DNA of 9,365 nt, taken from an uncultured Lachnospiraceae bacterium. GTDB lineage: Bacteria > Bacillota_A > Clostridia > Lachnospirales > Lachnospiraceae. The notes under the pieces are model-generated. The model saw nothing but the letters and a program-made list of their open reading frames with translations. It was not told where the DNA came from and ran no database searches. The DNA is taken from the NCBI GenBank assembly GCA_902766415.1, contig CACXDR010000054.1:1-9365 (forward strand). The letters run 5' to 3'. The position numbers and the translations under genes were made by a program. The stretch's first letter is position 1, and every line of letters starts with the position of its first letter. Positions 1 through 6,992 of this stretch are shown here, piece after piece.

Positions 1-731
1 AGGCGCTCGTCCTTCGGGTTCGCGAAGAACTCGCGCGGCTCGTTCTCCTCAAGGAAGTACCCGTTCTCAAGGAACATGACGCGGTTCGAGACCTCGCGCG
101 CGAAGCCCATCTCGTGGGTGACCACGACCATGGTCATCTTCTGCTCCGCGAGGGAACGCATGACGTTCAGGACCTCGCCGACCATCTCCGGGTCAAGCGC
201 GGACGTCGGCTCGTCGAACAGCATGACCTCCGGCTGCATGCAGAGCGCGCGCACGATCGCGATACGCTGCTGCTGCCCGCCCGAAAGCTGGTTCGGATAG
301 GATTCCGCGCGGTCCTGGAGTCCGACCTTCTTTAAAAGCTCCATGGCCCTCTCGTCCGCCTCAGCCTGCGGTACGTGCTGGAGCTTCGTGGGCGCCAGGG
401 TCAGGTTCTTTAAAATGGTCATATGCGGGAACAGGTTGAACTGCTGGAACACCATGCCCATACGCTGGCGGTGCTTGTCGATATCCGTCTTCGGGTCAAG
501 GATATTGATGCCGTCGAAAATGATCTCGCCGGCGGTCGCCTCCTCGAGGCGGTTCAGGCACCTTAAGAAGGTCGACTTTCCGGAGCCGGACGGCCCGATG
601 ACACAGACGACGTCGCCCTTGTGGATGTCCACCGTGATGTGCTTCAGGACTTCATGGTCCCCGAAGGACTTGCAGAGATCCCTTACCTGGATCAGCGCGC
701 CGTTATTTGCCTGTGCGTCTGGTGTGCTCAT
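1..731 (-). CDS. Polar amino acid ABC transporter, ATP-binding protein (partial, 3' end off the window)
   Basis: This is the ATPase that powers import of a polar amino acid with the permease and lipoprotein encoded just upstream; it sits on the cytoplasmic face of the membrane. I translated the minus strand from ATG at 731: 243 codons are open to the window edge with no stop. Family members are roughly 240-255 residues, so only a short tail should be missing. Visible motifs in order are Walker [10 protein letters not shown] (about residues 46-54), the Q-loop in [11 protein letters not shown], the signature LSGGQQQR, Walker [15 protein letters not shown], and the switch histidine in [10 protein letters not shown]. 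This is the GlnQ/HisP/ArtP type. An AAAGGAGG ribosome binding site lies 10 nt before the ATG. The start lies inside the end of the permease gene (29-nt overlap), which suggests coupled translation. The substrate cannot be told from the ATPase. Confidence 0.95.
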   Translation of the reverse strand, partial: MSTPDAQANNGALIQVRDLCKSFGDHEVLKHITVDIHKGDVVCVIGPSGSGKSTFLRCLNRLEEATAGEIIFDGINILDPKTDIDKHRQRMGMVFQQFNLFPHMTILKNLTLAPTKLQHVPQAEADERAMELLKKVGLQDRAESYPNQLSGGQQQRIAIVRALCMQPEVMLFDEPTSALDPEMVGEVLNVMRSLAEQKMTMVVVTHEMGFAREVSNRVMFLENGYFLEENEPREFFANPKDER

Positions 732-1410
732 TCTGTCTCAGCCTCCTTTCAAGATACTTGACGAATCTGGAGAAAAACATGACCATGACGAGGTAGATGA
801 TCGCGACCGCCATAAGAGGCATGAACGCGGAGTAGGTACGGCTCCGGATGATGTCGCCGCCCTTCGTCAGATCCTCGAGGGCGATGTAGCCGGCGATCGA
901 GGTCTCCTTAAGAAGGACGATGAATTCGTTCGCCAGCGTCGGGATGACGTTCCGGACCGCCTGCGGCATGATGATATTCGTCATGGTCTGCCCGTAGGTA
1001 AAGCCCAGGCTCCGCCCGGCCTCGAACTGGCCCCTCGGAATGGACTGGATGCCGGACCGGAAGATCTCCGCCTGGTACGCGCCGGAATTTATGCCGAACG
1101 CGAGGATCGCGACGAAGCTCTTGTCGATGCGGACCGAACCGAAGATGACGAAGTAGATGATCAGGAGCTGGACGACGACCGGTGTCCCGCGGATCACAGT
1201 CAGGTACACGCCGCTGACCGCGTTCAGGAACTTCAGCTTCCCGGTGTTCTCATAGGTGCTCCTTACCATGGCGATCACAAAGCCGATCACCAGGCCCAGG
1301 AGGACGGCGAAAAAGGTAAGTTTCAGTGTGACCGCGAGGCCGTTCGTCAGGTACCTCCAGCGGTCGTCCTTGACAAAGTTCAGGACAAACGAGTCGTACA
1401 GGCTCTGCAT
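703..1410 (-). CDS. Polar amino acid ABC transporter, permease (HisM/GlnP family)
   Basis: This 235-residue integral membrane protein forms the translocation channel of an amino-acid importer, probably as a homodimer because only one permease gene is present. Hydrophobic segments are visible near residues 26-49, 68-93, 97-112, 170-190 and 198-220. The cytoplasmic loop that contacts the ATPase carries the family EAA motif (about residues 127-150, [13 protein letters not shown] followed by [11 protein letters not shown]). The motif [10 protein letters not shown] near residue 72 is typical of the HisM/ArtQ/GlnP group. The start at 1410 is supported by GAAGGAG about 9 nt upstream. A strong terminator lies between this gene and the binding-protein gene, so it should be expressed at a lower level. 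Its last 29 nt overlap the ATPase gene. The family call is secure; substrate is not known. Confidence 0.95.
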   Translation of the reverse strand: MQSLYDSFVLNFVKDDRWRYLTNGLAVTLKLTFFAVLLGLVIGFVIAMVRSTYENTGKLKFLNAVSGVYLTVIRGTPVVVQLLIIYFVIFGSVRIDKSFVAILAFGINSGAYQAEIFRSGIQSIPRGQFEAGRSLGFTYGQTMTNIIMPQAVRNVIPTLANEFIVLLKETSIAGYIALEDLTKGGDIIRSRTYSAFMPLMAVAIIYLVMVMFFSRFVKYLERRLRQNEHTRRTGK

Positions 1411-1429
1411 GATGCAAATCTCCTTCTTT

Positions 1430-1469
1430 AAAAAATACCTCCGGTCTGGAAAGATGACAGGCCGGAGGT
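1430..1469 (-). terminator. Intercistronic rho-independent terminator between binding protein and permease
   Basis: On the minus strand ACCTCCGG (1469-1462) pairs with CCGGAGGT (1444-1437). After one C/A mismatch a further 3 bp CTG/CAG close a 9-nt loop. The stem is followed by ATTTTTT (1436-1430). It has the form of a complete intrinsic terminator, yet it lies inside the transporter operon, 20 nt before the permease start. It probably lets only part of transcription through, giving more binding protein than membrane components. Confidence 0.85.
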
Positions 1470-1490
1470 GCGATTCTGCTGATCTGATCG

Positions 1491-1513
1491 GGGCGCCGTC
1501 TTACTCAGCGCCC
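1491..1513 (-). other. GC hairpin just after the binding-protein gene
   Basis: GGGCGC (1513-1508) and GCGCCC (1496-1491) form a perfect 6-bp stem around an 11-nt loop. There is no T-tract after it, so it is not a terminator. It lies 21 nt past the binding-protein stop and upstream of the true terminator, where it could protect the 3' end of the binding-protein transcript. That role is inference. Confidence 0.5.
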
Positions 1514-1533
1514 TTCTTCTTTTTCAGGACAGG

Positions 1534-2391
1534 TCACTCTGCCTGGATGTACTTTGCAACGATCTCGTCAAGGGTCCCGTCAGACTTAAGCTCCGCAAGA
1601 GCTCCGTTGATCGCCTCGACCAGGGCGGTGTTGCCCTTCTTGACTGCGATCGCGTAATCCTCATCGGTATAGGAATCGTCAAGGATCTTCAGGCCGGAAA
1701 CTTCCTTCACGTACTGCTTTGCCGGCTCGCCGTCGATAACGACCGCGTCGATCTTGGACTGGGACAGGGCCTGGACAGCTTCCATACCCTTGGAGTAGCG
1801 CTCGACCGCGTCGTCGCCGAGGTCGCCGCTGATGTAGATGTCGCCGGTGGTACCCTGCTGCACGCCGACGATCTTGCCTGCGAGGTCATCCGGGCCTGCG
1901 ACCTCGGAATCCTCACGGACGATGATGACCTGGGACGCATGCGCGTAGGTGTCGGAGAAGTCGACGTTCTGCTTTCTGTCCTCGGTAACGGTCATGCCGG
2001 CCGCGCCCATGTCAGCCTTGCCGGAAACGACCTCCGGGATGATGGAGTCGAACGCGATGTCTTCGATCTCAAGCTCAAGGCCGAGCTTTTCAGCGATCGC
2101 GCGGCAGATCTCGACGTCGATGCCGACGATCTCGTTCGCGTCATGGAACTCGTACGGCGGGAACTCCGCGTTCGTGCACATGACCAGCTTGCCGGCCTGC
2201 ACGGTCTTAAGCTCCGCAGCAGCCTCAGTCGCAGCCGCCTCGGTCTTCTCAACCTCGGTTGCCGCAGCCTCGGTCTTCGCTGCCTCTGTCGCCGCCGGAG
2301 CCGCCGTGGTCGGAGCCGGTGCGGAACCGCCGCAGGCGGTCAGCGCCATTGCTGCTGCCATCAGGACAGCCCCAAAAATTCTCTTCTTCAT
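1534..2391 (-). CDS. Amino acid ABC transporter substrate-binding lipoprotein (SBP family 3)
   Basis: This 285-residue extracellular receptor delivers a polar amino acid to the permease. It begins with a lipoprotein signal peptide (MKKRIFGAVLMAAAMALTAC); Cys20 in LTAC-G is the predicted lipidation site. A low-complexity Ala/Thr/Glu/Pro linker (about residues 24-62, with repeated TEAA) then spaces it from the membrane. The bacterial solute-binding family 3 domain starts near residue 65 and shows AEFPPYEF, GIDVEICRAIAEKLG, and TEDRKQNVDFSDTY, whose Arg matches the ligand carboxylate-binding Arg of HisJ-type proteins. GGGAGG lies 9 nt before the ATG, and a good promoter lies about 50 nt upstream. 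The ligand cannot be decided from sequence: glutamine, cystine, arginine or others are possible. The TGA stop is followed by ten more in-frame sense codons before a TAA. Confidence 0.95.
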   Translation of the reverse strand: MKKRIFGAVLMAAAMALTACGGSAPAPTTAAPAATEAAKTEAAATEVEKTEAAATEAAAELKTVQAGKLVMCTNAEFPPYEFHDANEIVGIDVEICRAIAEKLGLELEIEDIAFDSIIPEVVSGKADMGAAGMTVTEDRKQNVDFSDTYAHASQVIIVREDSEVAGPDDLAGKIVGVQQGTTGDIYISGDLGDDAVERYSKGMEAVQALSQSKIDAVVIDGEPAKQYVKEVSGLKILDDSYTDEDYAIAVKKGNTALVEAINGALAELKSDGTLDEIVAKYIQAE

Positions 2392-2440
2392 AAAAATAAA
2401 CCTCCCATGTTTAAAGATACAAGAAACGATTCAGCTTTCT

Positions 2441-2468
2441 ATTATAGCCGAAATCTTTACTTTGGCAA
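2441..2468 (-). promoter_or_regulatory. Sigma-A type promoter of the amino acid transporter operon
   Basis: On the minus strand TTGCCA (2468-2463) and TATAAT (2446-2441) are separated by 16 nt. The expected start of transcription is near 2434, giving a leader of about 43 nt that ends with the binding-protein ribosome binding site. The -35 element begins only 5 nt past the S41 protease stop, so no terminator separates the two units. No T-box or riboswitch fits in so short a leader. Confidence 0.8.
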
Positions 2469-2473
2469 GTAGT

Positions 2474-3934
2474 TCAGTTATTCTTAAGCACTTCCAGCGC
2501 CTTTTCGAGCTGCGCGTCCTTCTCGACGGCAACATCGTCCTCTCCCGGCTCCACCGTCACGTCCGGCTCGATGCCCTTCCCGTGAAGGTCAAATCCGTTC
2601 GGCGTGTAGTAGTGCTGGGAGGTAAGCTTTACCGCGGAGCCGTCGCCGAGCGGCAGCACGAACTGGACGATCCCCTTGCCGAAGGTCGTGGTGCCCACGA
2701 GCTTCGCGCGGCCGAAATCCTTGTAGGCTCCCGCGAAGATCTCCGACGCGCTCGCGGAGTTCCCGTTGATCAGGATCACGGTCGGAAGGTCGACCTCATG
2801 CCCGTCCTCGGAATAGTACTTGTCGCCGACGCCGCTGCGTCCCGCCGTGTAGACCAGAAGTCCGTCCGGAAGCATGTAGTCGAGCATCTCGACCGCGGAC
2901 TGCACCACGCCGCCCGGATTGCTTCTCAAATCGATGACAAGGGACTGCATCCCCTGGCCGTTCAGAGCATTGACCGCTTCCTTAAACTGCTCGGGGGTGA
3001 TGATGTCGAACTGCGACACCGCGATGTAGCCGGTCTTTCCCTCGAGCATCTGGTACTCGACGGTCGGCACGTCGATCACGCGGCGCGTCACCTTCATCGT
3101 GACCTCCTCGAGCTGTTCGCCGCGGAGCACGACAAGCTCCACGTCCGTCCCGTCGATGCCGCGCACATAGGTGGATACGAAATAATCGAGGTCCTCCTCC
3201 TGCACCTTGTGTCCGTCCGCGGAATAGAGGATGTCGCCCGCGCGGAGGCCCGCCTCCTCGGCAGGAGAGCCCGCGAACACCTTGATGACTGTGCAGATGC
3301 CGGTCGCCGGGTCCTTCGAAAGAAGGGCGCCGATCCCCGAATAGGTGCCGTCCGTCTGCTCCGTCAGCTCCGCGTACTCCTTCTCTGTATAATATACAGA
3401 GTACGGATCCCCGAGGCCCTCCATCATGCCGGAGTAGATGCCGTTCTCGACGTCCTCCGGGTTCTCGTCAAACAGATAGTTGCGGCTGATGATCGTCTGA
3501 AGGAGCCGGATCTTTGATTTGATGCGGTCGTAGTCCAGGCTCTTCGGGTTGGGCTTCACCTCCCCGACCTCCACCGTGACCTGGCCGCTGGTGCCTGCCG
3601 CGCCCGAGCCGTGGGCCCTGTTCCGGAGGATCGCAATGAACGCGCCGGCGCATAAAAAGCAGCCGAGCACAGAACCCGCAAGGATCCCTGTAAAAAATCC
3701 CGGCCAGAACCTGGTCTTCTGCTTCACCGCGGGAGCCGGCTCCTGTGCTGAGGTCTGCTGCGGTGCCGGTTCCTGAGTTACGGGCTCCTGCATCTCCGGC
3801 TTCTGCGCTGCCTGCTCCTGCGTCACAGGCTGCTGCGCTGCCGGTTCCACTGTTACGGGTTCCTGTGCTGCCGGCTTCTCCTCCGCGGGTCCTTCCGCAG
3901 CGGGAGCGTTTGTTTTCATTTCCTGATTATCCAT
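2474..3934 (-). CDS. S41 family C-terminal processing protease (Ctp-type), membrane anchored, with PDZ domain
   Basis: This 486-residue serine protease should act outside the membrane. Residues 15-70 form a Pro/Gln/Glu/Ala/Thr-rich tail with repeated QEPVT, QEPAP and AAQ units. A single transmembrane segment follows (about 80-103), preceded by KQKTR, so the tail is probably cytoplasmic. Next come a helical region (DYDRIKSKIRLLQTIISRNY), a PDZ domain (about 192-275, with AGSPAEEAGLRAGDIL), and the S41 core. The catalytic set fits the CtpB spacing: Ser395 in NSASASEIF, Lys420 in TFGKGIVQ and Gln424. Ctp proteases trim or degrade envelope proteins, and in several bacteria they control peptidoglycan hydrolases. 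Its place behind ftsEX and an M23 hydrolase suggests that hydrolase or FtsX as substrate (inference). The start at 3934 has AGGAAAG about 9 nt upstream, inside the last 19-bp repeat; Met6 is a weaker alternative. Confidence 0.95.
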   Translation of the reverse strand: MDNQEMKTNAPAAEGPAEEKPAAQEPVTVEPAAQQPVTQEQAAQKPEMQEPVTQEPAPQQTSAQEPAPAVKQKTRFWPGFFTGILAGSVLGCFLCAGAFIAILRNRAHGSGAAGTSGQVTVEVGEVKPNPKSLDYDRIKSKIRLLQTIISRNYLFDENPEDVENGIYSGMMEGLGDPYSVYYTEKEYAELTEQTDGTYSGIGALLSKDPATGICTVIKVFAGSPAEEAGLRAGDILYSADGHKVQEEDLDYFVSTYVRGIDGTDVELVVLRGEQLEEVTMKVTRRVIDVPTVEYQMLEGKTGYIAVSQFDIITPEQFKEAVNALNGQGMQSLVIDLRSNPGGVVQSAVEMLDYMLPDGLLVYTAGRSGVGDKYYSEDGHEVDLPTVILINGNSASASEIFAGAYKDFGRAKLVGTTTFGKGIVQFVLPLGDGSAVKLTSQHYYTPNGFDLHGKGIEPDVTVEPGEDDVAVEKDAQLEKALEVLKNN

Positions 3935-4067
3935 ACTCTGCTTCTTTCCTGATACCTTGTATGTTTCCTGATACCTTGCTGATTATCTGATGCTTTGTCT
4001 GTTCCCTGATGTTTTGTCTGTTCCCTGATGTTTTGTCTGTTCCCTGGTGCCTTGCCTGTTTCCTTAA
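3935..4067 (-). repeat. Seven tandem 19-bp repeats abutting the S41 protease start codon
   Basis: Read on the minus strand, seven 19-nt units follow each other without gaps: 4067-4049, 4048-4030, 4029-4011, 4010-3992, 3991-3973, 3972-3954 and 3953-3935. The consensus is ATCAGGGAACAGACAAAAC. The middle units (4048-3992) are nearly identical and the outer ones have diverged. The ATG follows the last base of the last unit, and that unit (ATCAGGAAAGAAGCAGAGT) supplies the ribosome binding site. Most other units carry a similar purine-rich AGGGAAC or AGGAAAC. The array is not coding: in the frame of the ATG the unit at 3991-3973 has a TAA. There are no spacers, so it is not CRISPR. Confidence 0.9.
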
Positions 4068-4072
4068 GACAG

Positions 4073-4106
4073 CAGGAACGGCGGGTCCAGCCGCCGGTCC
4101 TTCCTG
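4073..4106 (-). other. Strong intercistronic hairpin directly after the M23 gene
   Basis: On the minus strand CAGGAA (4106-4101) pairs with TTCCTG (4078-4073), and CGGCGG (4096-4091) pairs with CCGCCG (4084-4079). A 4-nt bulge (GGAC) lies between the stems, and the loop is CTGGAC. The structure starts one base past the TAA stop at 4108. It lacks a T-tract, so I do not call it a terminator. It may slow ribosomes or exonucleases between the M23 and S41 messages. Confidence 0.6.
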
Positions 4107-4107
4107 T

Positions 4108-5388
4108 TTACGGGCTCACATATTTTGAAGGGTTCACATAGCCGCCGTTCGCGCGGATCCCGAAATGCAGATGGGGTCCGGTCGACACGCCCGTGGACCC
4201 GACCTTTCCAATGGTCTGGCCTGCCTTGACCTGCTGGCCCTCGCTCACGTTGAGCTTCGAGCAGTGCATGTAAAGCGTGTAGATGCCGCCGCCGTGGCTG
4301 ATCATGATATAGTTCCCGGCGGAAGAGCTGTAGGACGCCGTCACGACCTCTCCGGATGCCGCCGCGACGATCGCCGATCCGCTCGCCGCCCCGATATCGA
4401 TCCCGTTGTGCATCGTGCTCGCGCCCTTCGTGGGAGAGCTGCGCTTCCCGAAGCCGGAGGTGATCCTCCCGCTGGCAGGGCAGGGCCAGACGAGACGGAG
4501 GCTTCCGAGGCTCGCCGCGGGCTTCGACCCGCTGGCCGCTGCCGCTTTCCTGGCCTCCTCCTCTTTCCTCTTCCGCTCCTCTTCCTCCCTGCGCTTCCGC
4601 TCGATCTCCTCCTGGCGCCGGATCTCAGCCTCAAGCGCCTCGATCTCCTTCTGCTCCGCCGCGATCCTCTCGTTGTAGGCGCTGATCTCGTCCTCCGCGG
4701 CATCGATCTTCAGATTGTAGCCGGCAAGCTCCGACTGCTTGGAGGCAAGGAGCACCTTTTCCGACTCCTGCTTCGCGACCTGCGCGCTCTTCAGATCCTC
4801 GAGCTCCGCCATCTCCGTTTCCATGACCGCCTTCTTGTCGCGCACATCCTCGCAGGCAGCCTCGTAGCTTAACAGCTGAGTCCGGTCGTACTCGGAGATC
4901 TTCTCGACGTACTCCGCGTGGTTGAAGAAATCCGTGAGGTTCTTCGCGTTCAGGAGAAGGTCCAGGAACCCGGTGTCGCCCTTCTCGTACATGTACTTGA
5001 TCCGGAGCTTCATGTCCGCGTACTGGTCGTCGGCGACCGCCTCCGCGGCCGCGAGCTCCTCACCCGTCACGCGGATCTCCTCTTCCTTTACGCCGATCTC
5101 ACCGTCGAGGCGGTCGATCTCGTCCCCGATCTCCTCAAGGCTTTTGTCGAGCTCCCGGATATACTGGGTCACGTCGGATTTCAGGCCGTTCAGGCGGTCG
5201 ATCGTCGCCTGTGTCTTCTTCCGCTCGTCCTCAAGCTGCTGCTTCCGCTGCGCGGCCGCGTTCTTCTTCGCCTTTTCCGCCTCGGCGACTGCGCCGAAGG
5301 AGGGCGCCCCGCCGCAGCGCAGGAACAGCGCGATAAGGAGCACGGACCCAATGGTCCTGAGTAAGGTTTTCTTTGTCTTATTCCGCAT
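4108..5388 (-). CDS. Secreted coiled-coil M23 (LytM) peptidoglycan endopeptidase, probable FtsEX effector
   Basis: This 426-residue protein should cut peptidoglycan cross-bridges or stem peptides outside the cell. It has a signal peptide (KTKKTLLRTIGSVLLIALFL), probably cleaved after GAVA near residue 35. A long charged coiled coil runs from about 40 to 280, ending in an Arg/Glu/Lys-rich stretch and an Ala/Ser linker. The C-terminal LytM domain (about 300-426) is intact: zinc ligands His327 and Asp331 (HNGID) and His408, with catalytic His375 (YMH) and His406 (PHLHFG). The layout resembles EnvC of E. coli and, in its coiled coil, PcsB and CwlO, all controlled by FtsEX. It follows ftsX after 24 nt in the same operon. 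I start at ATG 5388: GGAGG at 5399-5395 then stands 6 nt away, against 3 nt for the TTG one codon earlier. Confidence 0.93.
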   Translation of the reverse strand: MRNKTKKTLLRTIGSVLLIALFLRCGGAPSFGAVAEAEKAKKNAAAQRKQQLEDERKKTQATIDRLNGLKSDVTQYIRELDKSLEEIGDEIDRLDGEIGVKEEEIRVTGEELAAAEAVADDQYADMKLRIKYMYEKGDTGFLDLLLNAKNLTDFFNHAEYVEKISEYDRTQLLSYEAACEDVRDKKAVMETEMAELEDLKSAQVAKQESEKVLLASKQSELAGYNLKIDAAEDEISAYNERIAAEQKEIEALEAEIRRQEEIERKRREEEERKRKEEEARKAAAASGSKPAASLGSLRLVWPCPASGRITSGFGKRSSPTKGASTMHNGIDIGAASGSAIVAAASGEVVTASYSSSAGNYIMISHGGGIYTLYMHCSKLNVSEGQQVKAGQTIGKVGSTGVSTGPHLHFGIRANGGYVNPSKYVSP

Positions 5389-5394
5389 CAAATG

Positions 5395-5399
5395 CCTCC
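5395..5399 (-). promoter_or_regulatory. Ribosome binding site that decides the M23 hydrolase start
   Basis: GGAGG is followed by CATTTG and then ATG (5388-5386). The 6-nt spacing favours this ATG over the in-frame TTG at 5391-5389. Confidence 0.8.
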
Positions 5400-5412
5400 G
5401 AAAGAAACGGCG

Positions 5413-6321
5413 TCATACCTTCAGGTGCTTCCGGATCGTGAAGAAGCTGACCACGAATCCTATGCCCATGCCGAGCGCCAGAGCCGAGCCCGCCATGGTC
5501 GGGAAGACCGCGGAAAGCGGGAGCAGCCGGAAAATGTCCGTCAGGAGATGGAACCGGTTCGTCAGGTAATCGGAAACACGGTTGTAAAGCGCCGTCATGC
5601 CGGCAAGCGGGACCAGCGCGCCGATGAGCCCGATCACCGTGCCCTCGATGACGAAGGGCGCACGGATCATGCCGTTCGTGGCGCCGATGAGCCGCATGAT
5701 CTCGTTCTCATTCTTCCGGAACGCCGCGGCGACCGTGATCGTGTTGCTGATCAGGAAGACCGCGACCAGAAGAAGGATCAGGATGATGCCGCCGGACGTC
5801 AGGGTGATCAGCCGGTTCAGCCTCGTAAGGCTGGACACCGCGCTGCTGGAATAGTTCACCTGGCGCACGCCCGGGATGGTGTAGAGCCACTCGACCATGG
5901 CGTCCTGCCCGGAAATGTCGTTTAAAAGGATCGTGTAGGATGCGCTGCCTGCCAGCGGGTTGTCATCGGAAAAGCCCTCGGCGAGCTCCTCCTTGCCGGC
6001 AAAGTACTCCGCCTTGAAGCTTTCCCAGGCCTCCTCCGCGGAAACGAACTGCATCTCCCGGATCTCGGGACGCTTCGCGATCTGGTCCCCGATCTCCCGG
6101 ATCTGGTCCTCCGAAAGCTCTTCGTCGAACAGCACCGTGATGCCGACGTTCGACTCCGCGTTCTTTACGATAAAGTCAAGATTCGTGCAGATGCAGAAAA
6201 ACATGCAGAATAAAAAAATACATGCCGAAACAGTCGCCGCGCTTGCAAGCGAGAATTTAAGGTTCCGGCATATATTCTTAAGGCCCTGCCTGAAGCAGTA
6301 GCCGATGGTATTCAGATTCAT
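5413..6321 (-). CDS. ftsX: Cell division ABC transporter, permease subunit FtsX
   Basis: FtsX forms a membrane complex with FtsE. In studied bacteria the pair does not transport a solute but passes ATP-driven shape changes to a peptidoglycan hydrolase outside. The 302-residue protein has the expected layout: a cytoplasmic N-terminus, TM1 (about 24-46, cysteine- and phenylalanine-rich), a large extracellular domain (about 47-170, starting NLDFIVKNAESNVGITVLFDEELSE), TM2 (174-197), TM3 (222-245) and TM4 (271-295). The cytoplasmic loop FRKNENEIMRLIGATNGMIRAPFVIEG after TM2 is the conserved FtsX/MacB coupling region. The start is 5 nt past the ftsE stop, with GAGGGG inside the end of ftsE as ribosome binding site. 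The gene directly downstream is the M23 hydrolase, its likely partner through the extracellular domain. Confidence 0.96.
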   Translation of the reverse strand: MNLNTIGYCFRQGLKNICRNLKFSLASAATVSACIFLFCMFFCICTNLDFIVKNAESNVGITVLFDEELSEDQIREIGDQIAKRPEIREMQFVSAEEAWESFKAEYFAGKEELAEGFSDDNPLAGSASYTILLNDISGQDAMVEWLYTIPGVRQVNYSSSAVSSLTRLNRLITLTSGGIILILLLVAVFLISNTITVAAAFRKNENEIMRLIGATNGMIRAPFVIEGTVIGLIGALVPLAGMTALYNRVSDYLTNRFHLLTDIFRLLPLSAVFPTMAGSALALGMGIGFVVSFFTIRKHLKV

Positions 6322-6326
6322 CTGTA

Positions 6327-6992
6327 TTAAAGCCCCTCGTCGCTTTTCAGTACACCTTTGTCCAGGACAAGGACACGTTTCTTCATCTTCTCGACGATAT
6401 CACGCGAATGCGTGATCACGACGACCGTGGTCCCGGACTCGTTGATCTCCTCCAGAAGGCGCATGATCTCCTCCGCCGTCGCGGTGTCAAGGTTGCCCGT
6501 AGGCTCATCCGCCAGAAGGAGCCTCGGCCGGTTCACGAGCGCCCGCGCGATGGCGACGCGCTGCTGCTCACCGCCGGAAAGCTTCCGGACGTTTGCCTTG
6601 TACTTCGCTGACAGCCCCACCATGCGCAGCACCTCGGGAACATTCTCCCGGATCTCCCGGGTGCTCTTCCCGATCACGCGCTGCGCGAAGGCAACGTTCT
6701 CATACACGTTCAGGTGCCTTAAAAGGCGGAAATCCTGAAAAACAACACCGATGGTCCTCCGGTATTTCGGAACGGACCGCGCGGGCAGGTCGTTAAGAAG
6801 CACGTCGTTCACGACCAGCGTACCGCTTGTGGGCTCGGTCTCTTTCATCAGCAGACGGAGCAGGGTCGACTTTCCGGCGCCGGACCTGCCCATGATGAAG
6901 ACGAACTCGCCGTCCTCGATCTTCAGGTTGATGTTCCTAAGCGCCCTTGAGCCCCGCTCATAGGTCTTGCTGACATCCGTAAGCTCTATCAT
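6327..6992 (-). CDS. ftsE: Cell division ABC transporter, ATP-binding protein FtsE
   Basis: FtsE is the cytoplasmic ATPase of the FtsEX complex, coupling ATP hydrolysis to hydrolase activation during division or elongation. At 221 residues it has the short length usual for FtsE. Motifs in order are Walker A GRSGAGKS (35-42), Q-loop Gln86 in VVFQDFRLL, signature LSGGEQQR (138-145), Walker [13 protein letters not shown] (158-169) and the switch His195 in VVVITHS. The opening [23 protein letters not shown] and the VFQDFRLL motif separate FtsE from the related LolD/MacB group. Its ATG shares one base with the TGA stop of the upstream PucR-type regulator (TGATG), so translation is probably coupled. 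ftsX begins 5 nt after its stop. Confidence 0.97.
   Translation of the reverse strand: MIELTDVSKTYERGSRALRNINLKIEDGEFVFIMGRSGAGKSTLLRLLMKETEPTSGTLVVNDVLLNDLPARSVPKYRRTIGVVFQDFRLLRHLNVYENVAFAQRVIGKSTREIRENVPEVLRMVGLSAKYKANVRKLSGGEQQRVAIARALVNRPRLLLADEPTGNLDTATAEEIMRLLEEINESGTTVVVITHSRDIVEKMKKRVLVLDKGVLKSDEGL

Noticed and set aside
343..1431. Plus-strand open frame of 362 codons opposite the permease and ATPase
   Set aside because: Antisense to two well-supported transporter genes, with no recognisable domain and charge-rich shadow composition.
2422..2440. AGAAA-N9-TTTCT inverted repeat just downstream of the transporter -10 box
   Set aside because: Only 5 A/T-rich pairs; expected by chance in this AT-rich leader, and it matches no operator I know.
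1949..3517. Long plus-strand open frame of 522 codons
   Set aside because: It lies antisense across the binding-protein and S41 genes, which have clear motifs and ribosome binding sites. Its translation is rich in Arg, His, Asp and Leu without recognisable domains, as expected of a GC-rich shadow.
3935..4067. CRISPR-like array
   Set aside because: The 19-bp units follow each other directly with no spacers and no cas genes are present.
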